From positions 372,001-436,000 of the forward strand of contig LVVQ01000001.1 of assembly GCA_006954405.1 (NCBI GenBank): a DNA stretch of 64,000 nt, given 5' to 3'. This stretch comes from Candidatus Methanarcanum hacksteinii. Its GTDB lineage: Archaea; Thermoplasmatota; Thermoplasmata; Methanomassiliicoccales; Methanomethylophilaceae. A program made the translations under genes and the position numbers. Positions 6,740 to 17,600 of this stretch are shown here, piece after piece (position 1 is the stretch's first letter; every line of letters begins with the position of its first letter). Under the pieces are notes generated by a model. That model was not told where the DNA came from and did not search any database. It worked only from the letters and a program-made list of their open reading frames with translations.

Positions 6740-9700
6740 ATGAAAAGAGAATTTTTGATCGTTTGTTTTGTCGTCCTGACATCTGTTTTTTTTGTGACAT
6801 TGTTCAACGAAGTTGATGCTTCGCCTACAGAAGAACATGAATTTGTGAGTACTTGGCAATTTGTAACTGATTCAGTAACGCCAGTGGATCAACAGGACAT
6901 AATTGAGTGGAGCTATGGGCCTGGTACAACGTCTGGGCAAGGGATGACCGATTGGACAAAAGTCTCTGGAACGCCTGTGATTTACGATGGCCATGTCTAT
7001 GTCAGATCTTGTGGTGAAATCGTAAAGATAGATGTCAGTACAGGATCGGTTGTTTGGAAGAGAAATTCAATATCCAGCACTACGATGTTCTATCATTTTG
7101 TTACATGTGGGGACAACAAGGTCGTAGATAACAAAACTGGAAAAGTGTACGATGCCGATGGTGGACTGATCTATGAGTTATCTCAGCCGTGTGATTATAT
7201 GGTATATTACGAGTCTGGGGCATCAAAGTATTTCATAGGAGCAGGTTCGAATAAAACAATTTACAAATATAATGTCAGTCCAGACAATAATGTTACAGAC
7301 GGAGTAAAAACGCCTGAGCTCTCATCATCAGGTCGCTCATATAGTGTTACGTATTCCTACATTCCCCCATTGGTGATAGGTAACAAGATGGTTTATGTCA
7401 ATCATAGTATGGCATCTCTTGATGTGGTCAATCTGGACAATCTTCAGCTATTGGATTCGTATTCGTTTCCAAAAAATGTGGTCAATACTCTAAGTCGTAG
7501 TCAACCTACGTATTATGAAGGTAAGGTCTATTTTACTACATACACTAGGCCTTTGTTGGGGGAATCCACTTATGTGTATGGATCGATAATGGCAATCCCA
7601 TTGTCAGAGGATGGAAAATTCGATATCAGCAATATGGTGACAACGAAGACGATGTCCGATTCAATGACATCGTCTGTTGTATTCTGTGGCGGGTACGGAT
7701 ATGTGAATGCTGGGGAGACGATGAAAGTGATCGATCCAGTTACATTGAGAACTTTGGCAGAATGCGAAAGCGTATTGTCGCACGGAACCCCTGTGATCAC
7801 TACTGCGTACAATTATTCAGAGGGAGACTACCAAGTTTATTTATATCTCAATCCATACGAATCGAAGATATCACAAGGTAAACAGGATCTTTGGGTATTT
7901 TCACATACTGTATCCGGCGGAGTGCACAAACTAACATATAAGGTCCTGGGTGTGGCCGAGGCTCAGTATTGTTCACAGACAATGGTTCTGGGACCAAATG
8001 GAGAATTAGTATGGTATAATGATTGTGGGAAGTTATTCTGTATTAAGACCAACGCAGTTGTTTCCAAGAAATATGACGTAAGGTTCAATGTAAATAAAGG
8101 TGATACAGATGTATCTTCCAAGGTCTATGTACGTGTGGTCGATTCATCGAACAAAGATGTAAATTCGAATAAATTAGTGACTGGAAGTTATACATATTAT
8201 GTGGAGTGGGCAGATCAGGGCATTGTTGGAAAGAGTGGAAAATTCACTGTAGGGAATTCAGATATGGTAGTCAATATTACTATCGAGGATAATGATTGCA
8301 CATCTCCAAGTTGGAATGATTGGTTAAAAATAGACAACAATGGATCAATAACTGAATACTCTGGCCCAGGAGGCACATTGACAATACCTGATGATGTACA
8401 AGCGACATCAATTAGTTCTGGCGTGTTCTCTAATAATTTGAAAATAATCTCAGTATCGATTCCAAATTCCATCAAATCATTACAGTCTTTAAATACCATG
8501 GGGGCTTTTTCTGGCTGTTCTAATCTTAGCTCCATAAGTGCATCAGGCGTAACAGAGATGGGGACGAGAACATTCAAAGATTGCAGTAGATTGAAAGAAA
8601 TATCCTTGAATCAGTCAATGACGATGATTCCGAAATATGCATTTGAGAATTGTTGTTCATTGGAAACAATGACTCTGTCTTCTTTGAACACTGTCGGAGA
8701 AGGTGCATTTAAAGATTGTTTTAATTTAAAGAGATTGAATGTTTCTAGTAACGGTTTAAGGTCAATTGGTAATTTTGCATTTGAGAATTGTTATCTGCTA
8801 TCGGAAATAAAGTTATCTAAAGAATCATGGAGTAACGGTACATTCAATTACGATGGGTTATCTTTGGGTTCAAGCGCATTTGAGAATTGTAGGTCTCTAA
8901 CGTCGCTAGATATAAAAATTGCCCAATCAATGGGGGAAAATAGTTTTGCAGGCTGTTCTTCACTCGTAGAAGTAAGTGTGACTGGATCATCCAGTCTTCC
9001 TGGCGGCGCATTCAAAGGATGCACGTCACTGGTGACATTGAATGCCCCGGACGTGTTTATGATTGCAAAGGACAGTTTATCGGATTGTATAAGTTTAAAG
9101 AACCTCAAGCTGTCAATAAATGCTTGGAGAAGTTTCTACTTCAAGAATTGTGAAAGTTTAGAATCGATCACAATACCTGAGGGTACAACAACGATAGGCG
9201 AGGCAGCCTTCATCGGCTGTTCATCGTTGAAGATAATAACGATTCCAGACACGGTGTCAACAATCGGAAATAGCGCTTTTGCATACTCTGGTCTGACGGA
9301 GTTCACCATCGGGCCCAATATGGATGTGTTCAATGCGAATGCATTTATCGGTTGTGGATATCTCAAGAGCTTCAAAACAGAGAATTCGAACTATTATGTA
9401 GAGGACGGAGTACTTTTTAGAGATGTGTTAAATAACTCGGTGGCAGAGAAGACATTGATGGCATATCCATCAGGCAAGGTCGGTTCCAAATATGTCCTCA
9501 GTGAATCTATAAAGAATATCGGGTCTTGCGCGTTCGCCTATAACACAAATCTTAGAGAGGTCGTGATTCCTGGTGACACTAATATTGAGGCTGGCGCATT
9601 CCAATACTCTAGCGTGAAATCTATTTCATACTATGGGAAAGTGATAGGAAATAAATCGTTGGCCGATTGTGTGGATCTAGTTACAGTCTATATGCCAAAT

Positions 9701-10945
9701 GTCGTTTCAATCGATAATCAAGCATTTATGAATAGTATCAATTTGGATTATGTTTTAATGCCATCGAGTTTAAAATCATTGGGACACTCAGTCTTCGTAG
9801 GCTGCCAGAATACTACTACGTTCATATTCGATAAAAACGTAGAAGATTTCCCTAAGTTGCCCGCCGACAATCCATTTTACCCATTTAGAGGTTTGAATGT
9901 CAAGTTCTATCTTCCTGAAGCAAAAGGTTCAGATTATTGGACATCAAAGATAAACTCATTGCCCAAAAGTGGAAATGGAAGCATAACGCCGGTTCCATAT
10001 TCTGAATATCCAAGTCAATTATTGGAGACGATATCTATTCACAATGGAGATTCTGTCAAAAAATCGTCGTTGATCCGTGGATCCATAATATCCCAGAATC
10101 TTGAGTTTTCAGGAGAATCAGGGAAGGAATTGGATTATTGGAGTTATGATAAAGAAGGAAATGATAGGCTAGGTAAATTCGATGCGATATTCGATAGTGT
10201 AACGGTCTATGCACAATTGCGCGATATTCAGACTGGAGAACTCAAGGTCGATGCGGAGATTAGTGAGACAGATACATTATTGAGATTCGATATTTCCGTT
10301 GACAACATCCCTTCTTCTTTGGCCGATCCAGTACTTCAGATAATACTTAGGCACAACGATAATGTGGAAAATCTGTATTATCATTTGAGTGTGTCGTCTG
10401 GATCCTCATCAGCAATATTCGAAGTGTCACACAGGAATCTGGATGGTGTGGGCGTGTACCTTCTGGATGGTGTGCCAACTGGCATTCATGATTGGAAAGC
10501 TGAATATACATATGCTCCTGAGAAGGTTACAGTCACTGTGAAGGATGGAGATCGGATCCTCAATACATATCAGATCTTTAAACAAACTAAGTTCACAAAA
10601 TTGGATCAATTGACTAAAGCAGATTACGAATTTGATGGGTACTATGCGGATGGTGATTTGACATCAGAATTTGATTCTAATATGAAGATCATGTCCGATA
10701 CGACAATTTTCACGAAATGGCTTAAAATAAACTCAGTGACCTGTGTAGAGGGACAGAATGGAACTGTAACAACAGACAAGGGCGTAGCCAAAGTTGGGGA
10801 GATAGTCAAGATCACTGTATCTCCGAATATAGGATATCTTGTCAAGACAGTGACCGTGGTCGGAACCGATGACAGCACGAAGGCAGTGGATGTCACCACG
10901 GTGGATGGGACCACATACACCTTCGTGATGCCCGATTACAAATGA
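6740..10945 (+). CDS. Giant surface protein: beta-propeller, LRR_5 and InlB-like repeats
   Basis: This 1401-residue product has a signal peptide (residues ~1-28). It continues with a PQQ-like beta-propeller region (~60-430), many BspA/LRR_5 repeats of the type F-x-N-C-x-S-L-x-x-I (~510-1020), a beta domain, a Listeria-Bacteroides-type repeat ending YADGDLTSEF...TKW (~1290-1325) and a divergent InlB B-like repeat (~1330-1400). Such proteins are extracellular adhesins or scaffolds in gut microbes. The frame ends abruptly (DYK, stop) at the end of a perfect 100-bp repeat. Deleting one A in ACAAATG at 10939-10945 would let reading continue. No membrane anchor remains, so this is probably a truncated or frameshifted gene. 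Confidence 0.8.
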   Translation: MKREFLIVCFVVLTSVFFVTLFNEVDASPTEEHEFVSTWQFVTDSVTPVDQQDIIEWSYGPGTTSGQGMTDWTKVSGTPVIYDGHVYVRSCGEIVKIDVSTGSVVWKRNSISSTTMFYHFVTCGDNKVVDNKTGKVYDADGGLIYELSQPCDYMVYYESGASKYFIGAGSNKTIYKYNVSPDNNVTDGVKTPELSSSGRSYSVTYSYIPPLVIGNKMVYVNHSMASLDVVNLDNLQLLDSYSFPKNVVNTLSRSQPTYYEGKVYFTTYTRPLLGESTYVYGSIMAIPLSEDGKFDISNMVTTKTMSDSMTSSVVFCGGYGYVNAGETMKVIDPVTLRTLAECESVLSHGTPVITTAYNYSEGDYQVYLYLNPYESKISQGKQDLWVFSHTVSGGVHKLTYKVLGVAEAQYCSQTMVLGPNGELVWYNDCGKLFCIKTNAVVSKKYDVRFNVNKGDTDVSSKVYVRVVDSSNKDVNSNKLVTGSYTYYVEWADQGIVGKSGKFTVGNSDMVVNITIEDNDCTSPSWNDWLKIDNNGSITEYSGPGGTLTIPDDVQATSISSGVFSNNLKIISVSIPNSIKSLQSLNTMGAFSGCSNLSSISASGVTEMGTRTFKDCSRLKEISLNQSMTMIPKYAFENCCSLETMTLSSLNTVGEGAFKDCFNLKRLNVSSNGLRSIGNFAFENCYLLSEIKLSKESWSNGTFNYDGLSLGSSAFENCRSLTSLDIKIAQSMGENSFAGCSSLVEVSVTGSSSLPGGAFKGCTSLVTLNAPDVFMIAKDSLSDCISLKNLKLSINAWRSFYFKNCESLESITIPEGTTTIGEAAFIGCSSLKIITIPDTVSTIGNSAFAYSGLTEFTIGPNMDVFNANAFIGCGYLKSFKTENSNYYVEDGVLFRDVLNNSVAEKTLMAYPSGKVGSKYVLSESIKNIGSCAFAYNTNLREVVIPGDTNIEAGAFQYSSVKSISYYGKVIGNKSLADCVDLVTVYMPNVVSIDNQAFMNSINLDYVLMPSSLKSLGHSVFVGCQNTTTFIFDKNVEDFPKLPADNPFYPFRGLNVKFYLPEAKGSDYWTSKINSLPKSGNGSITPVPYSEYPSQLLETISIHNGDSVKKSSLIRGSIISQNLEFSGESGKELDYWSYDKEGNDRLGKFDAIFDSVTVYAQLRDIQTGELKVDAEISETDTLLRFDISVDNIPSSLADPVLQIILRHNDNVENLYYHLSVSSGSSSAIFEVSHRNLDGVGVYLLDGVPTGIHDWKAEYTYAPEKVTVTVKDGDRILNTYQIFKQTKFTKLDQLTKADYEFDGYYADGDLTSEFDSNMKIMSDTTIFTKWLKINSVTCVEGQNGTVTTDKGVAKVGEIVKITVSPNIGYLVKTVTVVGTDDSTKAVDVTTVDGTTYTFVMPDYK
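10840..10939 (+). repeat. 100-bp perfect direct repeat, copy 1
   Basis: Identical by eye to 11378-11477 (offset 538). It encodes the C-terminal half of a divergent InlB B-like domain (KTVTVVGTDDS...FVMPDY). The reading frame is lost immediately after its right end. Confidence 0.9.
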
Positions 10946-11531
10946 AAGGGGATTCAAGAATGTAGCCAATAACTCCCCCAAAAATAATAACGGGAATTGG
11001 ACCATCGATGGCAACACCAAGACCGCCAAAAATCCAGTGACAATAAAGGTCGGCGAGAGGGTCAGGATGCCTGACAGTTATGAAAATATCAGTCAAGCTG
11101 GAACGTGGGATATCTCTGCCAAGGATTCCAATGAGATCGATAGAAAAGAATGGGTGAAAATTGACGATAAGGGTAAGCTTGAGATATGGCCGGATCAGCC
11201 GGGAACATTCACGATCACGACGACCATAAGATACGTCGAGAATGGGGTAGCCATATCCACCACGACCTATATCGTGGAGATAACCGCATTGGGCGGAATC
11301 GTCGAGATGGACAAGACCTCTCTCGTGAAGAAGGGTGAGACCGTGACATTGACCGTCACGCCGAACGAGGGATACACTGTCAAGACAGTGACCGTGGTCG
11401 GAACCGATGACAGCACGAAGGCAGTGGATGTCACCACGGTGGATGGGACCACATACACCTTCGTGATGCCCGATTACTGTATTTGCATTAGCGATAGCAT
11501 TCAGCTGTGTCCTTATTTCGATAGATGTTAA
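10941..11531 (+). pseudogene. Out-of-frame surface-protein fragment between the repeat copies
   Basis: In the third frame, reading is open from before 10941 (NERGFKNVANN, then an Asn-rich linker and a beta domain) through a second InlB-like domain ending in repeat copy 2. The nominal GTG start at 11037 has no Shine-Dalgarno and falls inside the domain, so this is not an independent gene. It reads as the continuation of the gene at 6740 after a one-base frameshift. After the repeat it runs out of frame into another gene's signal-peptide sequence and stops at 11531. Its codon use is more GC-rich than the flanking AT-rich surface genes, suggesting a different source. Confidence 0.7.
11378..11477 (+). 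repeat. 100-bp perfect direct repeat, copy 2
   Basis: Second copy of the 100-bp sequence at 10840-10939. The left flanks of the two copies are related but diverged (both encode the same domain type). The right flanks are unrelated, and both are out of frame with the repeat. Confidence 0.9.
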
Positions 11532-13842
11532 TGCGGATGCTACGAATGACACACCAATCAGTATAACTGAAGCATCGTATTCAGATGGGATCCTGACTTT
11601 AGCTGGTACGACGAATGGTCATGTGGGCAGTTCTCTGAAGTACTATGTGGTGGGACAAGGCCATACTAGTTCCTATAGTTATGTAGAATTATTAGATGGG
11701 AGATTCAGTACAACATGTCCTATCGGACACTTAGATGATGGGGATTATCAAATCGTGATGTTCGATTTATCAGGCGTTCACGTATCTAGAACATTCAGAG
11801 TATCTAATGATGTTCCAATCGAAGTGATATTCACAATGAGAGAGAATCATTCGATGTATGTCGATTCTAGGGTTTCATTGAATGCTCTGGCAACGATTAG
11901 TCCATCATCATATGTATCCAATGTTGTTTGGACATATTCTGGCAATGCTATAGAGGTTGATGGAGGTTTTGTTCATGCGATCAATGCCGGTACATCTATA
12001 TTGACAGGAACTTTGACTAATGGAGATACAATCATCATTCGGAATTGTTTGGTGACGGTGAACAGCAATCAACAACAGGGTCAACCAACTATTGAGAATG
12101 ATTATACTTTCTTCATACAGGTCAAGATGGATGCGGATATCGCTTACATTGGAACATCATATTCAGCAAAGGATCTTATGACAGGGTTTGAAATATCCTC
12201 CAAGGGCGAGGATGCTGCTGATGCATTAGAAAAAGCATGTGTGTTGAATGGGATTCCTGTTGAGTTAGGAAAAAGAACAGGTACCGAGGGTTGGGTGGTT
12301 CATATGTTCAACATGAGTGATGAATTACAACCAGATGGTACTTGGAAATATTGGGTGCAACATCATAATGGTTCCTATAATGATTGGACATTGGGGCATT
12401 ACAAAGATGGGGGATACTTCAGTTTGATGTATGCGATAACTGCAGAGATACCGCAGGCAAAAACTAGGTTGTATTACAACGGAAATATACAAACTGGTGT
12501 TGCTGAAGGCCCTGGATTTACTGTGACGGGCGGTACAGCAAAGGATGTTGGGAGCTATAGTGCGATTGCAACATTGACTAGTAAGGACTACATGTGGACT
12601 GATGGCACTACGGCACCAAAGACTATAGTGTGGTCAATCAGTGCTAGTGGCGATCCTTCAGGAGGAGGCGATACAGATCCGACTCCTGATCAGCCAACAG
12701 TTCCTGATACTCCGAACGATCACCTTGACCCCACAGATCCAACTGTAACGGTCGAGAAAGATTCCATTCAGAATGCTGATGGTACGATAACGAATGTCCA
12801 AACGCTTACCAAGACCGAAGAGGACGGAAAGACCACTACAACTGTGATCACCACCACTCCTCAGAATGATGGAACGGTCGAGGAGATCAAATCCACATCC
12901 AATTCTCAGACGAATGAGGGAGGGATAAAGACTGAATCATCTCTTGAGACAGTCACTATCAAAGATCCCAATGGGGGTGTGAAATCCGAGACTCATATCG
13001 AGGTCAGTGTGATAGACACAACCGGTTCTTCAGGTACAGGCACTAAGGGAGTCACCATAACTGCTAATGATAAGGGCGGAAACGCCACTGTCAAGGCAGA
13101 GTATCAGGAAGGTTCTCAGTCCGCATCCGTCGTCACCGAGGTCAAGACCTCAGAGGAGAACGGACAGATAGTAATCTCCCATGAATCCCTTGATGTCGCT
13201 CTGAAGATGCAGGAGATGTATTCCAAGAAGATCGTCAACGAGAATGAATCCGTCAAGGATGCGACCAAAGTCATCCAAGTCGGATCAGGATCGTCCGATG
13301 CGAATGTCAAGTTGTCATCAGATATCGTCAAGAAGATAGCGGATGCCGATTCTGCCATCCTCGTTTCCGGTACGGCCGGAAGCATGGAGGTCAGTAAGAC
13401 AGTGATGTCCAATATCTCCGAATACGATGATATCGCAATATCGGTCGCTAAAGCCATCGAGGATGTCCTTACAGATGAACAGAGGATCGCTATAAACAGT
13501 GATGCCACTGTCGTCAAGGTCAAGGTCATGTCTGGTGACAAGAGCATCGGTGACAAGCTCAATGGAGAGATCACCATCAGCATCAAGCACGTTACAGCAC
13601 CTGGAATGGTGCCTGTGGCGTACTATGTGCATGATGATGGTACGATGGAGAAGGTCGATGGAAAATACAACATGAAGAACAATGAGATGGTCGTCAAGAC
13701 CACACACTGTTCGATATATGCTGTTATCGATGAGGCTCCGGAGTCATCATCGGATGGTAAAATCCTGTTGTACGCAGGGATCGCGATAGCAGCAGTAGTC
13801 ATCATCGCTGCGATAGCAACATTCATGCTCAGGAGGCGTTAA
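11479..13842 (+). CDS. Membrane-anchored surface protein lacking its start codon
   Basis: The frame opens just after repeat copy 2 with the hydrophobic core and cleavage region of a signal peptide (VFALAIAFSCVLISIDVNADA), but no start codon, promoter or Shine-Dalgarno. The gene's 5' end is therefore missing. The GTG at 11623 is only the first in-frame start codon. The product has Ig-like/beta domains, a DUF4430-like domain (~residues 210-330 of this frame), a Thr/Asp/Pro-rich linker (DPTPDQPTVPDTP), a long beta- and helix-rich C-terminal part, and a final membrane span followed by the basic tail RRR. Base composition shifts from AT-rich to more GC-rich near 12730, so the gene is itself mosaic. 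A strong terminator follows. Confidence 0.75.
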   Translation, partial: VFALAIAFSCVLISIDVNADATNDTPISITEASYSDGILTLAGTTNGHVGSSLKYYVVGQGHTSSYSYVELLDGRFSTTCPIGHLDDGDYQIVMFDLSGVHVSRTFRVSNDVPIEVIFTMRENHSMYVDSRVSLNALATISPSSYVSNVVWTYSGNAIEVDGGFVHAINAGTSILTGTLTNGDTIIIRNCLVTVNSNQQQGQPTIENDYTFFIQVKMDADIAYIGTSYSAKDLMTGFEISSKGEDAADALEKACVLNGIPVELGKRTGTEGWVVHMFNMSDELQPDGTWKYWVQHHNGSYNDWTLGHYKDGGYFSLMYAITAEIPQAKTRLYYNGNIQTGVAEGPGFTVTGGTAKDVGSYSAIATLTSKDYMWTDGTTAPKTIVWSISASGDPSGGGDTDPTPDQPTVPDTPNDHLDPTDPTVTVEKDSIQNADGTITNVQTLTKTEEDGKTTTTVITTTPQNDGTVEEIKSTSNSQTNEGGIKTESSLETVTIKDPNGGVKSETHIEVSVIDTTGSSGTGTKGVTITANDKGGNATVKAEYQEGSQSASVVTEVKTSEENGQIVISHESLDVALKMQEMYSKKIVNENESVKDATKVIQVGSGSSDANVKLSSDIVKKIADADSAILVSGTAGSMEVSKTVMSNISEYDDIAISVAKAIEDVLTDEQRIAINSDATVVKVKVMSGDKSIGDKLNGEITISIKHVTAPGMVPVAYYVHDDGTMEKVDGKYNMKNNEMVVKTTHCSIYAVIDEAPESSSDGKILLYAGIAIAAVVIIAAIATFMLRRR

Positions 13843-13860
13843 GAACAACCAACACAAACA

Positions 13861-13901
13861 GGTCCGTCCCGTCATGGGGCGGACCGCCTTATCTTTTTTT
13901 T
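13861..13901 (+). terminator. Hairpin plus T-run after the surface-protein gene
   Basis: GGTCCGTCCC pairs with GGGGCGGACC (one G-T opposition) around GTCAT, followed by GCCTTATC and an eight-base T-run. This is an intrinsic-type terminator placed 18 nt after the stop codon at 13842. Confidence 0.8.
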
Positions 13902-14152
13902 CATTCAATCTATTTCAATACGACAAACATAGTCGTCGATTCCTACGAACATTCAGAACTTAACTGAATTACGATTAACTTAATTACGTTTCAGTTAAAC
14001 CACATATTATCTAGTCGGAATCGTTCTTCTTGTCATGGACTTCATAGGCAGGGAGAAGGAGACATCGTGAGGTGGATCTCTTTACCTCTATACGTCTTAC
14101 GGATTATGTCGAATAAATCCAAGGATCATTCCATCTCAAGATGAGTTTCTTC
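13902..14152. other. AT-rich spacer with an inverted repeat
   Basis: The spacer between the surface gene and the convergent small gene contains 9-nt inverted arms TTAACTGAA (13960-13968) and TTCAGTTAA (13990-13998), and, between and overlapping them, two AATTACG direct repeats 15 nt apart. No open frame or RNA gene is visible. Confidence 0.45.
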
Positions 14153-14437
14153 TCATTTCCCAAGACGTTTTCGAAGACGGATCAAGTAGTCATTTCCAGC
14201 TTCAGTAGTATTATGAATAACTTGGAATTGAGATGTGAGTCCACAGCGTAAGTAACCGCTATCTTTCAGAGAGTATATGATCTGATGATAATCCTCGAAT
14301 TCCTCGTTAGAAAGAATGCCACCTTCTTTGTAGGTTTCAAGGATGTGCCTTTCAGCTTTCAATACATCATGGTCTGAATGTTCACTCATCCAAACCATTG
14401 ACTTGACCTGTCTTTCCATGCTAGTTTTGCTGGTCAT
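14153..14437 (-). CDS. Small hypothetical protein, possible winged-helix
   Basis: With the ATG at 14437 the product is 94 residues. AAGGAGGAAT lies just upstream, which makes this start much better than the longer frame beginning at 14515. The sequence is helical and basic, with a stretch like a small winged helix (LSNEEFEDYHQIIYSLKDSG to the C-terminus: two helices, then short strands). It has no Cys-rich or enzyme motif. It lies alone, convergent with the surface-protein gene. Function not recognised. Confidence 0.6.
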   Translation of the reverse strand: MTSKTSMERQVKSMVWMSEHSDHDVLKAERHILETYKEGGILSNEEFEDYHQIIYSLKDSGYLRCGLTSQFQVIHNTTEAGNDYLIRLRKRLGK

Positions 14438-14684
14438 GAATGCATTCCTCCTTTTGTTGTAGTTTTGCGCGGAGTTGAGTTCTCGTATGCAAAACAAACA
14501 CTCTCTTTTGTTCAATGGTATGCTATCGCGCGTATATGTATGCGGCCCATAATCAATGATTTCTCTCCAACCTCAGAGGTGTTTCGTTTCTTCGAAGTCA
14601 CACGTTTCTAAGCGTTACGAAGCGGCTTTTGCCTATAGCTCAGGATTCAAGAATTTTGGTCTTAGCATGGTTGGAATACATCTT
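14438..14684. other. Intergenic spacer upstream of the small gene and after gltB
   Basis: No gene is supported. It should contain the promoter of the small minus-strand gene and the 3' end of the glutamate synthase transcript. I see no clear terminator hairpin. Confidence 0.4.
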
Positions 14685-17600
14685 TCAACCCAATCGCGGG
14701 ACACTGTTCTTCTGCTCAAGGACATGTTTGTACCCGATCGGCATGACCTTCAGGAATCTCTTCACGTTATGTTCCCAATCATCCAGGAGATCTTTGGCCT
14801 TCTTGCTTCCAGTGTATCTGAGGTGTTTCTCCAGTATCCCTTTGAGTTCATCGATGTCCTGCGGGGATTCAACCAGAGATAGCTCTACCATATCCATGTT
14901 GCAATGGCGGTCGAAATCATCGGAGTCATTGAGGACATATGCGATACCAGCAGACATTCCTGCGGCGAAGTTCCTTCCCACATCACCGATGATCACGGTA
15001 CGTCCTCCCGTCATGTATTCGCAACAATGGTCCCCAGCACCTTCGGCCACAGCTATCGCTCCGCTGTTCCTCACGCAGAACCTCTCTCCGACGGCACCAG
15101 CGATATAGAGTTCGCCGGATGTGGCACCGTACAGGATCGTGTTGCCTGCGATAACATTCTCCTTCGGATAGCGTTCCTTGTGGAATATCGCGATACGGCC
15201 TCCTGACAGTCCTTTACCAACAAAATCATTCGCCTGTCCGGCAAGGTCGAACGATATGCCTTTGCATAGGAATGCACCGAAACTCTGTCCTGCAGTGCCT
15301 GTGAATGTGACGTTGATGGTATCATCTTCCAATTCTATGCCATTCCTTATGAGTGCACCCGTGAGCATCGTACCGACGGATCTGTCGACGTTGATCAGGC
15401 TGTATGTGAGGTTCACTTTCCTTCCGGATTGTACCGAATGCATGGCATCGGCGATGATCCTCTTATCCAACACATCCTTCACGATGTCATTCTGTCCCTC
15501 GGTACAGGATTGTACGCCATCCATCCTTGTCAGCATCTTCGTGAGGTCCATCCTGTCGCATTTCAAGCCTTTGGCCGGTCTACGTACCAATCTGTCCGAA
15601 TGGCCTACCGCATCATCGATACTTCTGAATCCAAGGGAAGCGAGATTCCTTCTGACATCCTCAGCCACCATACGGAGGTAGTTGCGTATGTCATCCGCAC
15701 ATCCTTTGAATTTCATCCTGTTCTCTGGATCCTGCGTAGCGATCCCTACGGGGCAGGTGTTGGTCTGACATCTGCGGCACATTATGCATCCGATGGAGAC
15801 CATGAGCGATGTTGCGAAACCGTATTCCTCGGCACCGAGGAGTGCTGCAACGACTATATCCTTGCCTGTCTTCAATTGACCGTCAACTTGAAGTCTCACC
15901 TTCTTCCTGAGGCCGTTCAATATCAGGGTCTGCTGTACCTCGGCGAGACCAAGCTCCCATGGCATCCCTGCATACCTCATAGATGATATCGGGCTTGCTC
16001 CAGTGCCTCCATCCGCGCCTGAGATGAGGATGACATCCGCTCCTGCCTTAACCACGCCTGCGGCAACGGTACCTACGCCTGCTTCTGCGACGAGTTTCAC
16101 GCTGATCCTTGCAGCAGGATTGATGCATTTGAGGTCATAGATCAATTGTTTGAGATCCTCTATGGAATAGATATCATGGTGCGGAGGAGGAGAGATCAAT
16201 GTGATCCCTGGTATGCAATGCCTTGTGGCTGCGATGACAGCATCCACCTTATGTGCGAGCAATTGCCCTCCTTCTCCCGGTTTGGCTCCCTGTGCTACCT
16301 TTATCTGTATCTCTTCCGCATTGACGAGATACTCTGCGGTCACACCGAATCTTCCGGAAGCGATCTGCTTGACCTTGGATGACAGATCCTTTCCGTCAAT
16401 GGGTTCGAATCTCTTCGGGTCCTCTCCTCCCTCTCCGGTGTTGCTCTGTGCACCGATGGAGTTCATGGCTTCGGCGATGGTCTCGTGTGCCTCTTTGCTT
16501 ATGGCGCCGAACGATATGCCTTCTGCCACGAAACGTCTCATTATGCTCTCTGTGGATTCCACCTCATTCAAAGGTATGGGTTTGGACGGTCTGAAGTCCA
16601 TCATGTTGCGTATGAATATGTGATCGGAATCGACGGCATCGGCGAATCTGCCGTATGCGCCCATGTCATTGTTGGATGCGGCCTCGCGAAGGGACCTTAC
16701 CGTAGATGGTACCCATGAGTGCCCCTCCCCTCCCTTGCGATATGCGTAGAATCCTTGATCGGGAAGTGTGCCGATTCCCTTTATCGCATCATCGTGCGAT
16801 GCAATCGCCTCGTTCTCGATATCCTTGATGGTCAATCCGTCGATATTGGATACCGTACCGCCAAGGTATCTGTTACAGACGTCGGATGATATTCCTAACG
16901 CTTCGAATAGCATACAACCTCTGTATGAGCGTAAGGTCGCTATGCCCATCTTGGACATTATCTTCATAATCCCTTTCTCGATGGATGAGATGTAGTTGTG
17001 CTCCGCAGTATCCACATCGACCCTCATATCTTGATTGTTGGATACAGTCCTCTCGATTATGGCATAGGCTATGTACGGGTTGATGACGTTGGCACCGTAT
17101 CCGAACAGGAGTGCGAAATGCATGACCTCCCTGGGCTCTCCGGATTCCACTATTATATCCGTCTGCAACCTCAGTTTCTCATCGATGAGGTGTTGGTGTA
17201 CTGCCGATACCGCAAGTACGGATGGTATGGGGATGTGAATATCATCGGAACATCTGTCCGATAGCACTATGTACGAACCGCCGGATTTGACAGCCTCATC
17301 GGCCATCTCGCAAATGCGTTCCAGGGCTTTCTCCAATCCCTCATCCTTGGTGAAGACCATGGGGATGACCACTGTTCTGAATCCTCTGTACTTGAGATTC
17401 ATGAGCAGGTCCAATTCCCTATTGGTTATGATCGGATGTTTCACCTTGACGATCTTACAGTTCGCAGGCGAAGGCATCAGCATGTTGTGATGGATCGATC
17501 CTATGTATCCGGTCAGCGACATGACCAATTCCTCCCTTATCGGATCGATAGGTGGATTCGTGACCTGTGCGAACGATTGACGGAAGTAATTGAACAATCT

